Assembly: GCF_025966695.1 (NCBI RefSeq)
Contig: NZ_JAOEIY010000001.1
Coordinates: 444,474 to 508,473 of the forward strand
Reading direction: 5' to 3'
Source: Stutzerimonas sp. S1
GTDB taxonomy: Bacteria; Pseudomonadota; Gammaproteobacteria; Pseudomonadales; Pseudomonadaceae
DNA length: 64,000 bases
Shown here: positions 8,630 through 19,571 of the stretch, one piece after another
Numbering within the stretch: position 1 is the stretch's first letter
How the letters are laid out: each line of letters opens with the position of its first letter
The notes under the pieces: generated by a model
What the model was told of the DNA's origin: nothing
The model's database searches: none
Seen by the model: only the letters and a program-made list of their open reading frames with translations
Position numbers and translations under genes: made by a program

Positions 8630-9673
8630 ATGGACCTGCGCGATCTACTCGGCATAGAGCACCCCATCATCCAGGCGCCCATGGCCGGCGCGCAGAACCA
8701 TCTGCTCGCCGCAGCGGTGTGCCAAGCTGGGGGCCTGGGCTCGATCCCTGCCGGCATGCTCAATGCCGCGGCACTGGAGGCCGAGCTGAGCGCCATCGAA
8801 GCGCTGACCGACCGGCCCTACAATGTCAATTTCTTCTGCCACCAGACCCCGGCCCACGATCAGGCTCGCATCGAAGCCTGGCACAGCCTGCTGGCGCCCT
8901 ATTTCGCCGAGTTCGGCGTCGACCCGAGCCAGATCCCCAGCGATGCCACCCGCCAGCCGTTCGATGCGACGATGGCCGAGGTACTGGAGCGGCATCGGCC
9001 GGCAATGGTCAGCTTCCATTTCGGCCTGCCGACACCGGAACTGCTGCAGCGCGTCCGCGCCACCGGGGCGAAGATTGCTTCCAGCGCCACCACCATCGAA
9101 GAAGGCCTCTGGCTGCAACAGCACGGCGTCGATGCAGTGATCGCTCAGGGCCTGGAGGCCGGCGGCCACCGCGGCATTTTTCTCAGCGAGGATCTGACCA
9201 GCCAACTCGGCACCTTCGCCCTGCTGCCACAACTGGTCGCCGCGCTGGACGTTCCGGTGATCGCCGCCGGCGGCATCGCCGACGCGCGCGGGGTAGCGGC
9301 TGCGCAGGCACTGGGTGCCGCTGGCGTGCAACTCGGTACCGCTTACCTGCTATGCCCGGAGAGCCGCACCAACGCGTTGCACCGCGCCGCACTGAAGAGC
9401 ACGCGCGCCCGGCATACCGCGCTGACCACCGTGTTCACCGGCCGCCCGGCACGCGGCATCGTCAACCGGATCATGCGCGAACTCGGCCCGCTGCCCGTAG
9501 GCGTGCCGGACTTCCCGCTGGCCGGCAACGCTATCAGTGCGCTGCGCGCGAAGACCGAAGGGCTCGACCTGGATCATTGCACGCCGCTGTGGGCCGGGCA
9601 GAACATCAGTGGCTGCCGGGAAGTCCCGGCCGCCGAACTGACCCGCGAACTGGCGGCCGGCTGGCGCCGCTGA
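8630..9673 (+). CDS. Nitronate monooxygenase family FMN protein
   Basis: A 347-residue TIM-barrel flavoprotein of the nitronate monooxygenase (2-nitropropane dioxygenase) family, which oxidises toxic alkyl nitronates. Visible family features are IIQAPMAG at the N-terminus, GGLGSIPAG, the GLEAGGHRG motif near residue 180 and the FMN phosphate-binding region VIAAGGIAD. CGGAGC precedes the ATG at the right distance. The substrate cannot be told from the sequence. The stop lies one base from that of the convergent fni. Confidence 0.88.
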   Translation: MDLRDLLGIEHPIIQAPMAGAQNHLLAAAVCQAGGLGSIPAGMLNAAALEAELSAIEALTDRPYNVNFFCHQTPAHDQARIEAWHSLLAPYFAEFGVDPSQIPSDATRQPFDATMAEVLERHRPAMVSFHFGLPTPELLQRVRATGAKIASSATTIEEGLWLQQHGVDAVIAQGLEAGGHRGIFLSEDLTSQLGTFALLPQLVAALDVPVIAAGGIADARGVAAAQALGAAGVQLGTAYLLCPESRTNALHRAALKSTRARHTALTTVFTGRPARGIVNRIMRELGPLPVGVPDFPLAGNAISALRAKTEGLDLDHCTPLWAGQNISGCREVPAAELTRELAAGWRR

Positions 9674-9674
9674 A

Positions 9675-10715
9675 TCAACTCGCCACGCGCACCAGCGGCA
9701 CCTGCGCCAGCGCGGCGAGATTCGCCGAGCCGGTGCAGAAACAGGCGATGCGCAGTTGCTCGATCAGCACCCGGAAGTGCGTGACCACCGCTTCCGGCGA
9801 CAGCAGCGCACTCTCCAGTACCGCCGCTGCCTGCCCGACCAGGTCGGCACCGAGGGCGATGGCCTTGGCCGCATCGATGCCGTCGCGAATACCGCCGGAG
9901 CCGATCACCGTGGCTTGCGGGCAGGCGCGGCGCACTGCCCGGATCGCCTCGGCCGTGGGAATGCCCCAGCCGACGAACGCTTCGGCCACCGCACGCTGCT
10001 GGGCATTGACCGCCCGCGCCGCCTCCACCGCGGCCCAGCTGGTGCCGCCGGCGCCGGCGATATCCAGCACGCTGACCCCGGCATCCAGCAGTCGGCGCGC
10101 TACGCTGGCCGAAAGCCCGGCGCCAACCTCCTTGACCACCAGCGGCACCTCCAGCGTGCGCGCCAGCTGCTCGATGGCCTGGAGCACGCCGCGCCAGTCA
10201 CGGTCGCCGCCCGGCTGCACGGCCTCCTGCAACGGATTGAGGTGAATGATCAGCGCATCGGCGTCGATCATCGCCACCGCGCGGCGCGCTTCGTCTATGC
10301 CGTAGCCGCGCACCAGCTGCGCCGCGCCGATGTTGCCCAGCAGCGGCACGTCCGGCGCGAGGCGGCGCAGTTCGCCGGTCAGGCCGTGACTGGCCGCGCC
10401 CGACTCCAGCGCCACGCGCTGCGACCCCACGGCCAGAGCGATACGCAACTCCTGGGCGGCTTCGGCCAGGTGCCGGTTGATCGTCGTCGCGCGCCGCGCA
10501 CCACCGGTCATCGAACTGATCAGCAATGGCGCGGCCAGCGCTTTGCCGAACAGGCTGGCCGACAGATCCACCGCATCCAGGTCCAGCTCAGGCAAGGCAC
10601 AGTGCTCGAAACGCCAGGCCGCGAAGCCGCTGTTCAGTGAACGCCGCCCGCGCGCCGGGTCCAGCACGATGTCCAGATGATCGTTCTTGCGTGTCGTCAG
10701 CTCACTGTCACTCAT
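9675..10715 (-). CDS. fni: Type 2 isopentenyl-diphosphate delta-isomerase
   Basis: The type 2 (FMN and NADPH dependent) isomerase interconverts isopentenyl and dimethylallyl diphosphate. The 346-residue protein shows the N-terminal RKNDHLDI, the LLISSMTGG motif, AVGSQR, the glutamine-containing [15 protein letters not shown] and the FMN-binding GSGGIRDG. The length is normal. No carotenoid or other isoprenoid gene is within the window, so it probably balances the two C5 units made by the MEP pathway, or serves a pathway located elsewhere. Confidence 0.93.
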   Translation of the reverse strand: MSDSELTTRKNDHLDIVLDPARGRRSLNSGFAAWRFEHCALPELDLDAVDLSASLFGKALAAPLLISSMTGGARRATTINRHLAEAAQELRIALAVGSQRVALESGAASHGLTGELRRLAPDVPLLGNIGAAQLVRGYGIDEARRAVAMIDADALIIHLNPLQEAVQPGGDRDWRGVLQAIEQLARTLEVPLVVKEVGAGLSASVARRLLDAGVSVLDIAGAGGTSWAAVEAARAVNAQQRAVAEAFVGWGIPTAEAIRAVRRACPQATVIGSGGIRDGIDAAKAIALGADLVGQAAAVLESALLSPEAVVTHFRVLIEQLRIACFCTGSANLAALAQVPLVRVAS

Positions 10716-10853
10716 GCCGGTGCCCCTCTACTGCGCCTGCCGGAAGGATGCCAGAAGACCTGCGGTTTTATGCAGCTATCACCCGAATGTATGGAGCTAG
10801 GCAGTGCCGTTACGCGCTCCTTAGACTCGGGTCCATACAAACGGAGGCTGACC

Positions 10854-12656
10854 ATGACCGAGACCCTGCTCTGCCCGCGTAACCTGGCATTCGAACTCTA
10901 CGAAGTGCTGGATGCCGAGGCCCTGACCCGCCGCGAGCACTTCGCCGATCACAGCCGTGAAACCTTCGACGCCGCCATCGGCACCGCGCGCACCATTGCC
11001 GAGAAGTACTTCGCACCGCACAACCGCAAGTCCGACGAGCACGAGCCGCAGTACGTCAACGGCGAAGCGGTGCTGATTCCCGAGGTCAAACCGGCAGTGG
11101 ACGCCTTCATCGAGGCGGGCTTTCACAACGCCCAGCGCAGTTTCGACGACGGCGGCATGCAGCTGCCGAACCTGCTCTCGCGGGCCTGCTTTGCGCATTT
11201 CCAGTCGGCCAACATCGCCACCAGCTCCTATCCGATGCTGAGCATGGGCGCCTCGCACCTGATCGAGACCTTCGGCTCCGAGGAGCAGAAGCAGCGCTTT
11301 CTGCAGCCGATGCTGGAGGGTCGCTTCTTCGGCACCATGGCGCTCACCGAGCCGCACGCCGGCTCCTCGCTATCGGACATCCGCACCCGCGCCGAACCCG
11401 CCGGCGACGGCAGCTATCGGCTCAAGGGCAACAAGATCTTCATCTCCGGAGGCGACCACCCGCTGTCGGAAAACATCGTGCACATGGTGCTGGCCAAGCT
11501 GCCGGACGCGCCGCCCGGGGTGAAGGGCATCAGCCTGTTCATCGTGCCGAAGTTCCTGGTCAACGACGATGGCAGCCTCGGTCAGCGCAACGACGTGCTG
11601 CTCGCCGGTCTGTTCCACAAGATGGGCTGGCGTGGCACCACCAGCACCGCACTGAACTTCGGCGACAACGGCAACTGCGTCGGCTATCTGGTAGGCGAGC
11701 CACACAAGGGCCTGGCCTACATGTTCCAGATGATGAACGAGGCGCGCATCGGCGTCGGCATGGGCGCGATCATGCTCGGCTACGCCGGCTACCTCTATTC
11801 TCTGAACTACGCCCGCGAGCGCCCGCAGGGCCGCCTGCCCGACGGCAAGGACCCGGCTTCGACCCAAGTGCCGATCATCGAGCACACCGACGTCAAGCGC
11901 ATGCTGCTGATGCAGAAGGCCTACGTCGAAGGCGCCTTCGATCTGGGCCTGTACTCGGCACGACTGGTGGACGACGAACACACCGCGGAGAGCGACGAGG
12001 AGCGGCGCAACGCCGGCGAGCTGCTCGACCTGCTCACCCCCATCGTCAAATCCTGGCCGTCGGAGTTCTGTCTGAAGGCCAACGAACTGGCCATCCAGAT
12101 CCTCGGTGGTCATGGCTACACCCGCGAATACCCCGTGGAGCAGTACTACCGCGACAACCGCCTCAACCCGATCCACGAAGGCACCCACGGCATCCAGTCG
12201 CTGGACCTGCTCGGGCGCAAGCTGCTGCAGAACAAGGGCGCCGGCCTGCGCCAGTTGCTCGAACTGATCCAGGCCAGCTGCGAACGCGCTGCCGAATACG
12301 ACTCACTGACCGCACTACGCCAGCCGCTGGAACAGCATATCGCCCAGCTCACCCGCGTGACCCAGGCGCTGCTCGGCGACCTGATGGCCGGCAAGGTCAA
12401 CCAGACGCTGGCCAACTCGGCGCTGTATCTGAAGGTGTTCGGCCATGCGGTGATCGGCTGGCGCTGGCTGGAACAGGCACTGCGCGCCGAGCGCGGACTG
12501 GCCGAAGGCAATCCGGCGGATGCCGATTTCTACCGCGGCAAACTGCAGGCCGCGCGCTACTTCCTGACCTGGGAGATACCAGCCTGCGCGGCTGAACTGG
12601 CCATCCTCGAAGCGCGTGACGATACCTGCCTGGCCATGCAGGACGCCTGGTTCTAG
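10854..12656 (+). CDS. Acyl-CoA dehydrogenase, long DmdC-like type
   Basis: A 600-residue FAD enzyme of the long acyl-CoA dehydrogenase group that includes 3-methylmercaptopropionyl-CoA dehydrogenase (DmdC) and many Pseudomonas fatty acyl-CoA dehydrogenases. It has MALTEPHAGSSLSDIRT with the FAD/substrate loop, GGHGYTREYPVEQYYRD, and NPIHEGTHGIQ. CGGAGG stands just before the ATG at 10854, so the longer upstream reading is rejected. Acyl chain specificity is unknown. Unlike the dehydrogenase at the left edge, its upstream region shows no PsrA-like box. Confidence 0.9.
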   Translation: MTETLLCPRNLAFELYEVLDAEALTRREHFADHSRETFDAAIGTARTIAEKYFAPHNRKSDEHEPQYVNGEAVLIPEVKPAVDAFIEAGFHNAQRSFDDGGMQLPNLLSRACFAHFQSANIATSSYPMLSMGASHLIETFGSEEQKQRFLQPMLEGRFFGTMALTEPHAGSSLSDIRTRAEPAGDGSYRLKGNKIFISGGDHPLSENIVHMVLAKLPDAPPGVKGISLFIVPKFLVNDDGSLGQRNDVLLAGLFHKMGWRGTTSTALNFGDNGNCVGYLVGEPHKGLAYMFQMMNEARIGVGMGAIMLGYAGYLYSLNYARERPQGRLPDGKDPASTQVPIIEHTDVKRMLLMQKAYVEGAFDLGLYSARLVDDEHTAESDEERRNAGELLDLLTPIVKSWPSEFCLKANELAIQILGGHGYTREYPVEQYYRDNRLNPIHEGTHGIQSLDLLGRKLLQNKGAGLRQLLELIQASCERAAEYDSLTALRQPLEQHIAQLTRVTQALLGDLMAGKVNQTLANSALYLKVFGHAVIGWRWLEQALRAERGLAEGNPADADFYRGKLQAARYFLTWEIPACAAELAILEARDDTCLAMQDAWF

Positions 12657-12680
12657 AGCGATCCGCACATGCTGTTACAG

Positions 12681-12707
12681 CGCCCCGCTTCCGCGGGGCG
12701 TTTTTTT
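12681..12707 (+). terminator. Rho-independent terminator after acyl-CoA dehydrogenase
   Basis: CGCCCCGC and GCGGGGCG form an 8-bp stem with a TTCC loop (12681-12700), followed by seven T residues. It lies 24 bp after the stop codon. Confidence 0.93.
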
Positions 12708-12736
12708 GACAGCCTGTCAAATCATCAGGTTAGAAT
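12706..12736 (+). promoter_or_regulatory. Candidate nhaP2 promoter with palindromic operator
   Basis: TTGACAG-C-CTGTCAA (12706-12720) is a perfect 15-bp palindrome. Its first six bases make a consensus -35 box, and TAGAAT at 12731-12736 is a 5/6 match to a -10 box at a long spacing of 19 bp. The -35 shares its first two T residues with the T-tract of the upstream terminator. The palindrome suggests a repressor site on the -35, but no regulator can be named. Confidence 0.5.
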
Positions 12737-12788
12737 CGCTGGCATGCCCCCTGCATGCGTGCAGCGGTATCAACCTGGGAGAGCGCGT

Positions 12789-14534
12789 TTGGACGTAGGC
12801 AACATCAACCACCTGTTTTTCATCGGTGCCTTGTTGGTTGCTGCGAGCATCCTGATGAGTTCCCTTTCGGCACGTCTCGGCGTGCCGATCCTGGTCATAT
12901 TCCTCGCCGTGGGCATGCTCGCCGGCGTCGACGGCATCGGCGGTATCGTCTTCGAGGACTACCAGCTGGCTTTCGTCATCAGCAACCTGGCGCTGGCGGT
13001 CATCCTGCTCGACGGCGGGATGCGTACACGCAAGGCCACCTTCCGCGTGGCGCTCTGGCCCTCGATGTCGCTGGCCACCGTCGGCGTGGCGATCACCGCA
13101 GGCCTGACGGGGGTCGCGGCGGCCTGGCTGTTCGACCTGGAGCTGATCGAGGGCTTGCTGATCGGCGCGATCGTCGGTTCCACCGACGCCGCGGTGGTGT
13201 TCAACCTGCTCAACGGCAAGGGCCTCAACGAGCGGGTCGGCTCCACACTGGAGATCGAATCGGGCAGCAACGATCCGATGGCGATGTTCCTCACCGTAAC
13301 CCTGATCGGCATGATCGCCTCGGGCCAGACCTCCTTCAGCTGGGCCGTGTTGCTCAGCCTGTTCCAGCAGTTCGGGATCGGCATCATGCTCGGCCTGCTT
13401 GGCGGCTGGCTGCTGCTGCAACTGATCAACCGCCTGAAGGTGGCCGACGGCCTCTACCCGCTGCTGGCAGTCAGCGGCGGCATCTTGATCTATGCCATCT
13501 CCGGTGCCGTCGGGGGCAGCGGCATCCTCGCGGTGTATGTCTGCGGACTGCTGCTGGGTAACCGGCCGATCCGCAATCGCTACGGAATCCTGCACATGTT
13601 CGACGGCCTGGCCTGGCTCAGCCAGATCGGCATGTTCCTGGTGCTCGGCCTGCTGCTGACACCGAGCGAGCTGATGCCGATCGCCCTGCCGGCATTGGCG
13701 CTGTCGCTGTGGATGATCCTGTTCGCCCGTCCGTTGTCGGTATTCGTCGGTCTGCTGCCGTTCAAGGGTTTCCACCTGCGCGAACGGCTGTTCATCTCGT
13801 GGATCGGCCTGCGCGGCGCGGTGCCGGTGATTCTGGCGGTGTTCCCGCTGATGGCCGGGCTGGACAATGCGCAGCTGTTCTTCAACGTGGCGTTCTTCAT
13901 CGTGCTGGTGTCGCTGCTGCTGCAGGGCACTACCCTCGGCTGGGCGGCACGCAAGGCCAAGGTCGAGGTTCCGCCGGCGCCGGCGCCGATCTCGCGCACC
14001 GGCCTGCAAGTGCACACCACCAGCCAGTGGGAACTGTTCGTCTACCGGCTGAACGCGAAGAAATGGTGCGTCGGCGCCGCCCTGCGCGAGCTGAAGATGC
14101 CGCCGGGTACACGCATCGCCGCGCTGTTTCGCGGCACCGAGCTGCTGCACCCCTCCGGCAGCACCCGCCTGGAGGTCGACGACATCCTCTGCGTGGTCGG
14201 CCACGACGAGGATCTGCCGGCGCTCGGCAAGCTGTTCAGCCAGGCACCCAAGCGCGGCCAGGATCTGCGGTTCTTCGGCGACTTCATTCTCGAAGGTGAA
14301 GCCGAGTTGGGCGCCATCGCCGCGCTGTACGGGCTGAAGCTGGGTGAGATCGACGCGACTCAGGCGATCGGCCCGTTCATCGGCCGCCTGGTCGGCGGTC
14401 AGCCGGTGGTCGGCGACCAAGTCGAATGGAATGGCATGACCTGGACCATCGCCGTAATGGAAGGCGGCGAAGTGCGCAAGGTCGGCCTCAAGTTTCCCGA
14501 GGGCGAAAAGCCCGGCCCGCAACTGATGTTCTGA
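12789..14534 (+). CDS. nhaP2: K+/H+ antiporter NhaP2 (CvrA)
   Basis: A 581-residue inner-membrane CPA1-type antiporter that expels K+ in exchange for protons. Residues up to about 385 are hydrophobic membrane segments with the transport motif [13 protein letters not shown] TrkA-C-like domain follows ([21 protein letters not shown]), then a CorC/HlyC-type C-terminal domain. I chose the TTG at 12789 because GGGAGAG lies five bases before it, the next residues [15 protein letters not shown] match the family N-terminus, and the length then equals that of known NhaP2. The upstream open reading has no family similarity. Confidence 0.9.
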   Translation: MDVGNINHLFFIGALLVAASILMSSLSARLGVPILVIFLAVGMLAGVDGIGGIVFEDYQLAFVISNLALAVILLDGGMRTRKATFRVALWPSMSLATVGVAITAGLTGVAAAWLFDLELIEGLLIGAIVGSTDAAVVFNLLNGKGLNERVGSTLEIESGSNDPMAMFLTVTLIGMIASGQTSFSWAVLLSLFQQFGIGIMLGLLGGWLLLQLINRLKVADGLYPLLAVSGGILIYAISGAVGGSGILAVYVCGLLLGNRPIRNRYGILHMFDGLAWLSQIGMFLVLGLLLTPSELMPIALPALALSLWMILFARPLSVFVGLLPFKGFHLRERLFISWIGLRGAVPVILAVFPLMAGLDNAQLFFNVAFFIVLVSLLLQGTTLGWAARKAKVEVPPAPAPISRTGLQVHTTSQWELFVYRLNAKKWCVGAALRELKMPPGTRIAALFRGTELLHPSGSTRLEVDDILCVVGHDEDLPALGKLFSQAPKRGQDLRFFGDFILEGEAELGAIAALYGLKLGEIDATQAIGPFIGRLVGGQPVVGDQVEWNGMTWTIAVMEGGEVRKVGLKFPEGEKPGPQLMF

Positions 14535-14541
14535 CGCTACC

Positions 14542-14561
14542 ACGGGCGCTCGTGCGCCCGT
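14542..14561. other. Hairpin between nhaP2 and mscK
   Basis: ACGGGCGC and GCGCCCGT form an 8-bp GC-rich stem with a four-base loop just after the nhaP2 stop. No T-run follows, so this is at best a weak or factor-dependent terminator. Confidence 0.45.
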
Positions 14562-14629
14562 CTCGTAAACTCGCACTCGCCCGGCACAGCCCGTAGACTC
14601 AGCAGTCCCTCTGTACATCGATTGCACCC

Positions 14630-17600
14630 ATGTCTTCTTTGCGCACCCTCCTGCTGGCGGCCCTCGCCGCCCTCACACTCAGCTCGCCGTCCCTACAGGC
14701 GCAGGCGCTGGATATCACCGGCAGCAAACCGGCCGCCGAGGGCGAAGCGAAACCCGCGGGCCCATCTCTCGCCGAGCAGATCCAGCAGCAGGCCGAGCAA
14801 ACCGCAGCCGCGCGCAAACAGCTCGAAGAGCGCAAGACACAGATCACCCAGGCGCCCAAAGAAATCAGCGAGGCGCGGCGCGAGCTGGCCACGCTCAAGG
14901 CCAGCCCGGCCGAAGACCCGGCCCAACGCTACGCCAGCCTGAGCGTCGATGCGCTCGATCAGCGCCTGGCTGCACGGCTCGAGGAACTGGCCGAGTGGCA
15001 GAAGCAGCTCAGCGCTGCCAACAGCCTGATCATCGCAGCGCAGACGCGTCCCGAACGCGCCCAAGCCGCAATCGGCAGCGCCCAGGCGCGTATTCAGGAG
15101 CTCAACGCGCAGCTCAAGAGCAGCCGCGAAGGCGGCAAGAGCATCAGCGACGAACAGCGCAATCTGCTGAATGCGGAGATCGAAACCCTCAGCGTGCAGA
15201 TCGAACTGCGCCGCCAGGAGTTGGCCGGGAACAGCCTGATGCAGGACCTCGGCAAGGCACGCCGCGACCTGCTCGCCGAGCGTATCGCCCGCGCCGAGCT
15301 GGAAACCCAGACGCTGCAGGCACTGATCAACGAGAAGCGCCGCGCCGAGTCCGAACAGACCGTCGCCGAGCTGTCGGCCAAGGCCCAGCAGGCCGGTTCC
15401 GACACACTGCTGGCCGCCGAGAGCGCGGAGAACCTCAAGCTTTCCGACTACCTGCTGCGCGCCACCGAGCGCCTGAACAGCCTCAACCAGCAGAACCTGC
15501 GGACCCGCCAGCAGCTCGACACGCTGAACCAGACCGACCAGGCGCTGGAAGAGCAGATCAGCGTGCTCGAAGGCAGCCTGTTGCTGTCGAAGATCCTCTA
15601 CCAGCAGAAGCTGACCCTGCCCAAGGTGCAGCTGGACAAGAACCTCGCCGACGAGATCGCCGACCTGCGGCTCTACCAGTTCGAACTGAACCAGGCCCGC
15701 GAAGCCGCCGGCAATCCGGAAACCTACGTCGATCAGCTGCTGGCCAAACAGCCGCCCGAAGAGGTGACGCCGGAACTGCGCGCCGCCCTGCTGGAACTGG
15801 TCAACACTCGCAGCGAACTGCTCGACCGGCTCAACCGCGAGCTCAATGCGCTGCTCAACGAGTCGATCACCCTGCAGCTGAACCAGAAGCAGCTGCACGA
15901 CACCGCGAAGGTGCTCAGCGCGACACTCGACGAGCAGATGTTCTGGATTCCCAGCAACAAGCCGCTGGATCTGAGCTGGCTGAGCAGCGTGCCGCGGCGT
16001 CTGGAACGCCAGCTCAGCACCATTCCCTGGGGCTCGGTGCTGGCCGAACTCGGCGCCGGGCTGAAGGAACGACCGGCGTTCTTCCTGCCGCTGCTGCTGC
16101 TGATCGCCTTCCTGCTCTGGCGCCGCCAGGCGATCAACACCAAGCTCGATGCACTGAGCCGCGACGTCGGCCACTTCCGTAACGACAGCCAGTTACACAC
16201 GCCGCTGGCGCTGCTGCTCAACCTGCTGCTGGCGCTGCCCGGTGCGCTGTTTCTCGCCCTGTGCGGCTACCTGCTGCAGATGGATGCCCGCGGGCAGAAC
16301 CTCGGCCTCGGCGCCGCGCTGTACGAGATGGCCCAGGCCTGGCTGGTGTTCTACACCGCCTACCGCATGCTCTCGCCGGGGCGGGTGGCCGAGCTGCATT
16401 TCCGCTGGTCGCAGCCGCAAGTCGCCTTCCTGCGCGACGAGGTGCGTCGCCTGGGGCTGGTGGTGCTGGCGCTGGTGGTCGTGGTGAGTATCGCCGAGCA
16501 GCAACCGGCCAACCTCGCCGAGGACGTGCTGGGCTTCGTCGTAGTCATGGCCTGCTATGCGCTGATGAGCTGGCGGATGGCGCGCATCCTGCGCAAGGGC
16601 CCGGCCAGCGAGAACGCGCCGCACGGACGGCTGCTGCTCGGCATGTTGTTCAGCGTGCTGCCGCTGCTGCTGATCGTCGTGGTCGGCATGGGCTACTACT
16701 ACACGGCGCTGAAACTGACCGAACGACTGATCGACACCCTCTACCTGCTGATGGCCTGGGTCGCGCTGGAAGCCACCCTGGTTCGCTCACTGACCATCGC
16801 CGCGCGCCGCCTGGCCTACCAGCGGGCGCTGGCCAAACGTCAGGCGAGCGAGGAGAACGGCAATGCCGAGACACTGGAAACCCTCGAGGAACCGGGGCTG
16901 GACATCGAACAGGTCAACCAGCAATCGCTGCGTCTGACTCGCCTGGCCACTTTCGGCCTGTTCGTCGTCGCGCTGTACTGGGTCTGGTCGGACCTGATCT
17001 CGGTGGTGTCGTACCTGGATAACGTCACCCTCTACGAGTTCAGCAGCGGCAGCGGCGACACGCTGACCACCTCGGCGATCAGCCTGAACGACCTGCTCGG
17101 CGCCCTGACGATCGTCGTCATCACCCTGGTGCTGGCCCGCAACCTGCCCGGTCTGCTCGAGGTCGCGGTGCTCTCGCGACTGAATCTGGCGCCCGGCAGC
17201 GCCTACGCCACCGGCACGTTGCTGTCCTACACCCTGGTCGGCACCGGCATCGTCTCCACGCTGTCGACCCTGGGCGTCAGCTGGGACAAGCTGCAGTGGC
17301 TGGTGGCAGCGCTGTCGGTGGGCCTCGGCTTCGGCCTGCAGGAGATCTTCGCCAACTTCGTTTCCGGCCTGATCATCCTGTTCGAGAAGCCGGTGCGCAT
17401 CGGCGACGTGGTGACCATCGGCAATCTGTCCGGCACGGTCAGCCGCATCCGCATCCGCGCCACCACCATCACCGATTTCGACCACAAGGAAATCATCGTC
17501 CCGAACAAGACCTTCGTCACCGACCAGCTGCTCAACTGGTCGCTGAGCGATACCGTCACCCGCGTCACCATTCGCATCGGCGTGGAGTTCGGCTCGGATC

Positions 17601-17932
17601 TCGAGCAGGTCCGTGAGCTGCTGCTGCAGGCCGCGCAGGAAAACCCCCGCGTGCTCAAGGACCCGGAGCCACAGGTGTTCTTCCTCAGCTTCGGCGAAAG
17701 CCGGCTGGAGCACGAGCTGCGCCTGCACGTGCGCGACCTTGGCGACCGCAACCCGGTGATCGACGAGATCAACCGCCGCGTCGACCGCGAATTCCGCGAG
17801 CGCGGCATCGTCATCGCCTTCCGCCAGCTGGACGTACACCTGAAGGACCGCGCCGGACATGAGCTGCTGCTGCCGAAGAACCAGCCGATCGTGACGGGCG
17901 GCCCGCTGATCAAGGATCCGGATCCAAGCTGA
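14630..17932 (+). CDS. mscK: Mechanosensitive channel MscK-like
   Basis: A 1,100-residue inner-membrane channel of the MscK (KefA) type, which opens under membrane tension in low-osmolarity shock and in MscK also depends on external K+. A signal peptide covers about residues 1-24. A long Gln/Glu/Ala-rich coiled-coil periplasmic region reaches about residue 480, followed by several membrane segments. The MscS core is near residues 880-1090, with GLGFGLQEIFANFVSGLIIL as pore helix and RIGDVVTIGNLSGTVSRI as beta domain. The length fits MscK (about 1,120). It follows nhaP2, giving two ion and osmotic balance genes in a row. Confidence 0.92.
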   Translation: MSSLRTLLLAALAALTLSSPSLQAQALDITGSKPAAEGEAKPAGPSLAEQIQQQAEQTAAARKQLEERKTQITQAPKEISEARRELATLKASPAEDPAQRYASLSVDALDQRLAARLEELAEWQKQLSAANSLIIAAQTRPERAQAAIGSAQARIQELNAQLKSSREGGKSISDEQRNLLNAEIETLSVQIELRRQELAGNSLMQDLGKARRDLLAERIARAELETQTLQALINEKRRAESEQTVAELSAKAQQAGSDTLLAAESAENLKLSDYLLRATERLNSLNQQNLRTRQQLDTLNQTDQALEEQISVLEGSLLLSKILYQQKLTLPKVQLDKNLADEIADLRLYQFELNQAREAAGNPETYVDQLLAKQPPEEVTPELRAALLELVNTRSELLDRLNRELNALLNESITLQLNQKQLHDTAKVLSATLDEQMFWIPSNKPLDLSWLSSVPRRLERQLSTIPWGSVLAELGAGLKERPAFFLPLLLLIAFLLWRRQAINTKLDALSRDVGHFRNDSQLHTPLALLLNLLLALPGALFLALCGYLLQMDARGQNLGLGAALYEMAQAWLVFYTAYRMLSPGRVAELHFRWSQPQVAFLRDEVRRLGLVVLALVVVVSIAEQQPANLAEDVLGFVVVMACYALMSWRMARILRKGPASENAPHGRLLLGMLFSVLPLLLIVVVGMGYYYTALKLTERLIDTLYLLMAWVALEATLVRSLTIAARRLAYQRALAKRQASEENGNAETLETLEEPGLDIEQVNQQSLRLTRLATFGLFVVALYWVWSDLISVVSYLDNVTLYEFSSGSGDTLTTSAISLNDLLGALTIVVITLVLARNLPGLLEVAVLSRLNLAPGSAYATGTLLSYTLVGTGIVSTLSTLGVSWDKLQWLVAALSVGLGFGLQEIFANFVSGLIILFEKPVRIGDVVTIGNLSGTVSRIRIRATTITDFDHKEIIVPNKTFVTDQLLNWSLSDTVTRVTIRIGVEFGSDLEQVRELLLQAAQENPRVLKDPEPQVFFLSFGESRLEHELRLHVRDLGDRNPVIDEINRRVDREFRERGIVIAFRQLDVHLKDRAGHELLLPKNQPIVTGGPLIKDPDPS

Positions 17933-17962
17933 ACCCCACTGCGCGGTAAGGGCCTAATCTGA

Positions 17963-19519
<1,557 letters not shown>

Positions 19520-19571
19520 GTCCGGTGCAACCCGCGCCGCTCACGCCTGATCGCCACTCCGCAACAGCGCC

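Noticed and set aside
12717..14627. A 636-codon open frame opposite nhaP2
   Set aside because: It is rich in Gln, His, Arg and Asp without family motifs, has no ribosome site, and mirrors a well conserved antiporter gene. High GC keeps stops out of the opposite frame.
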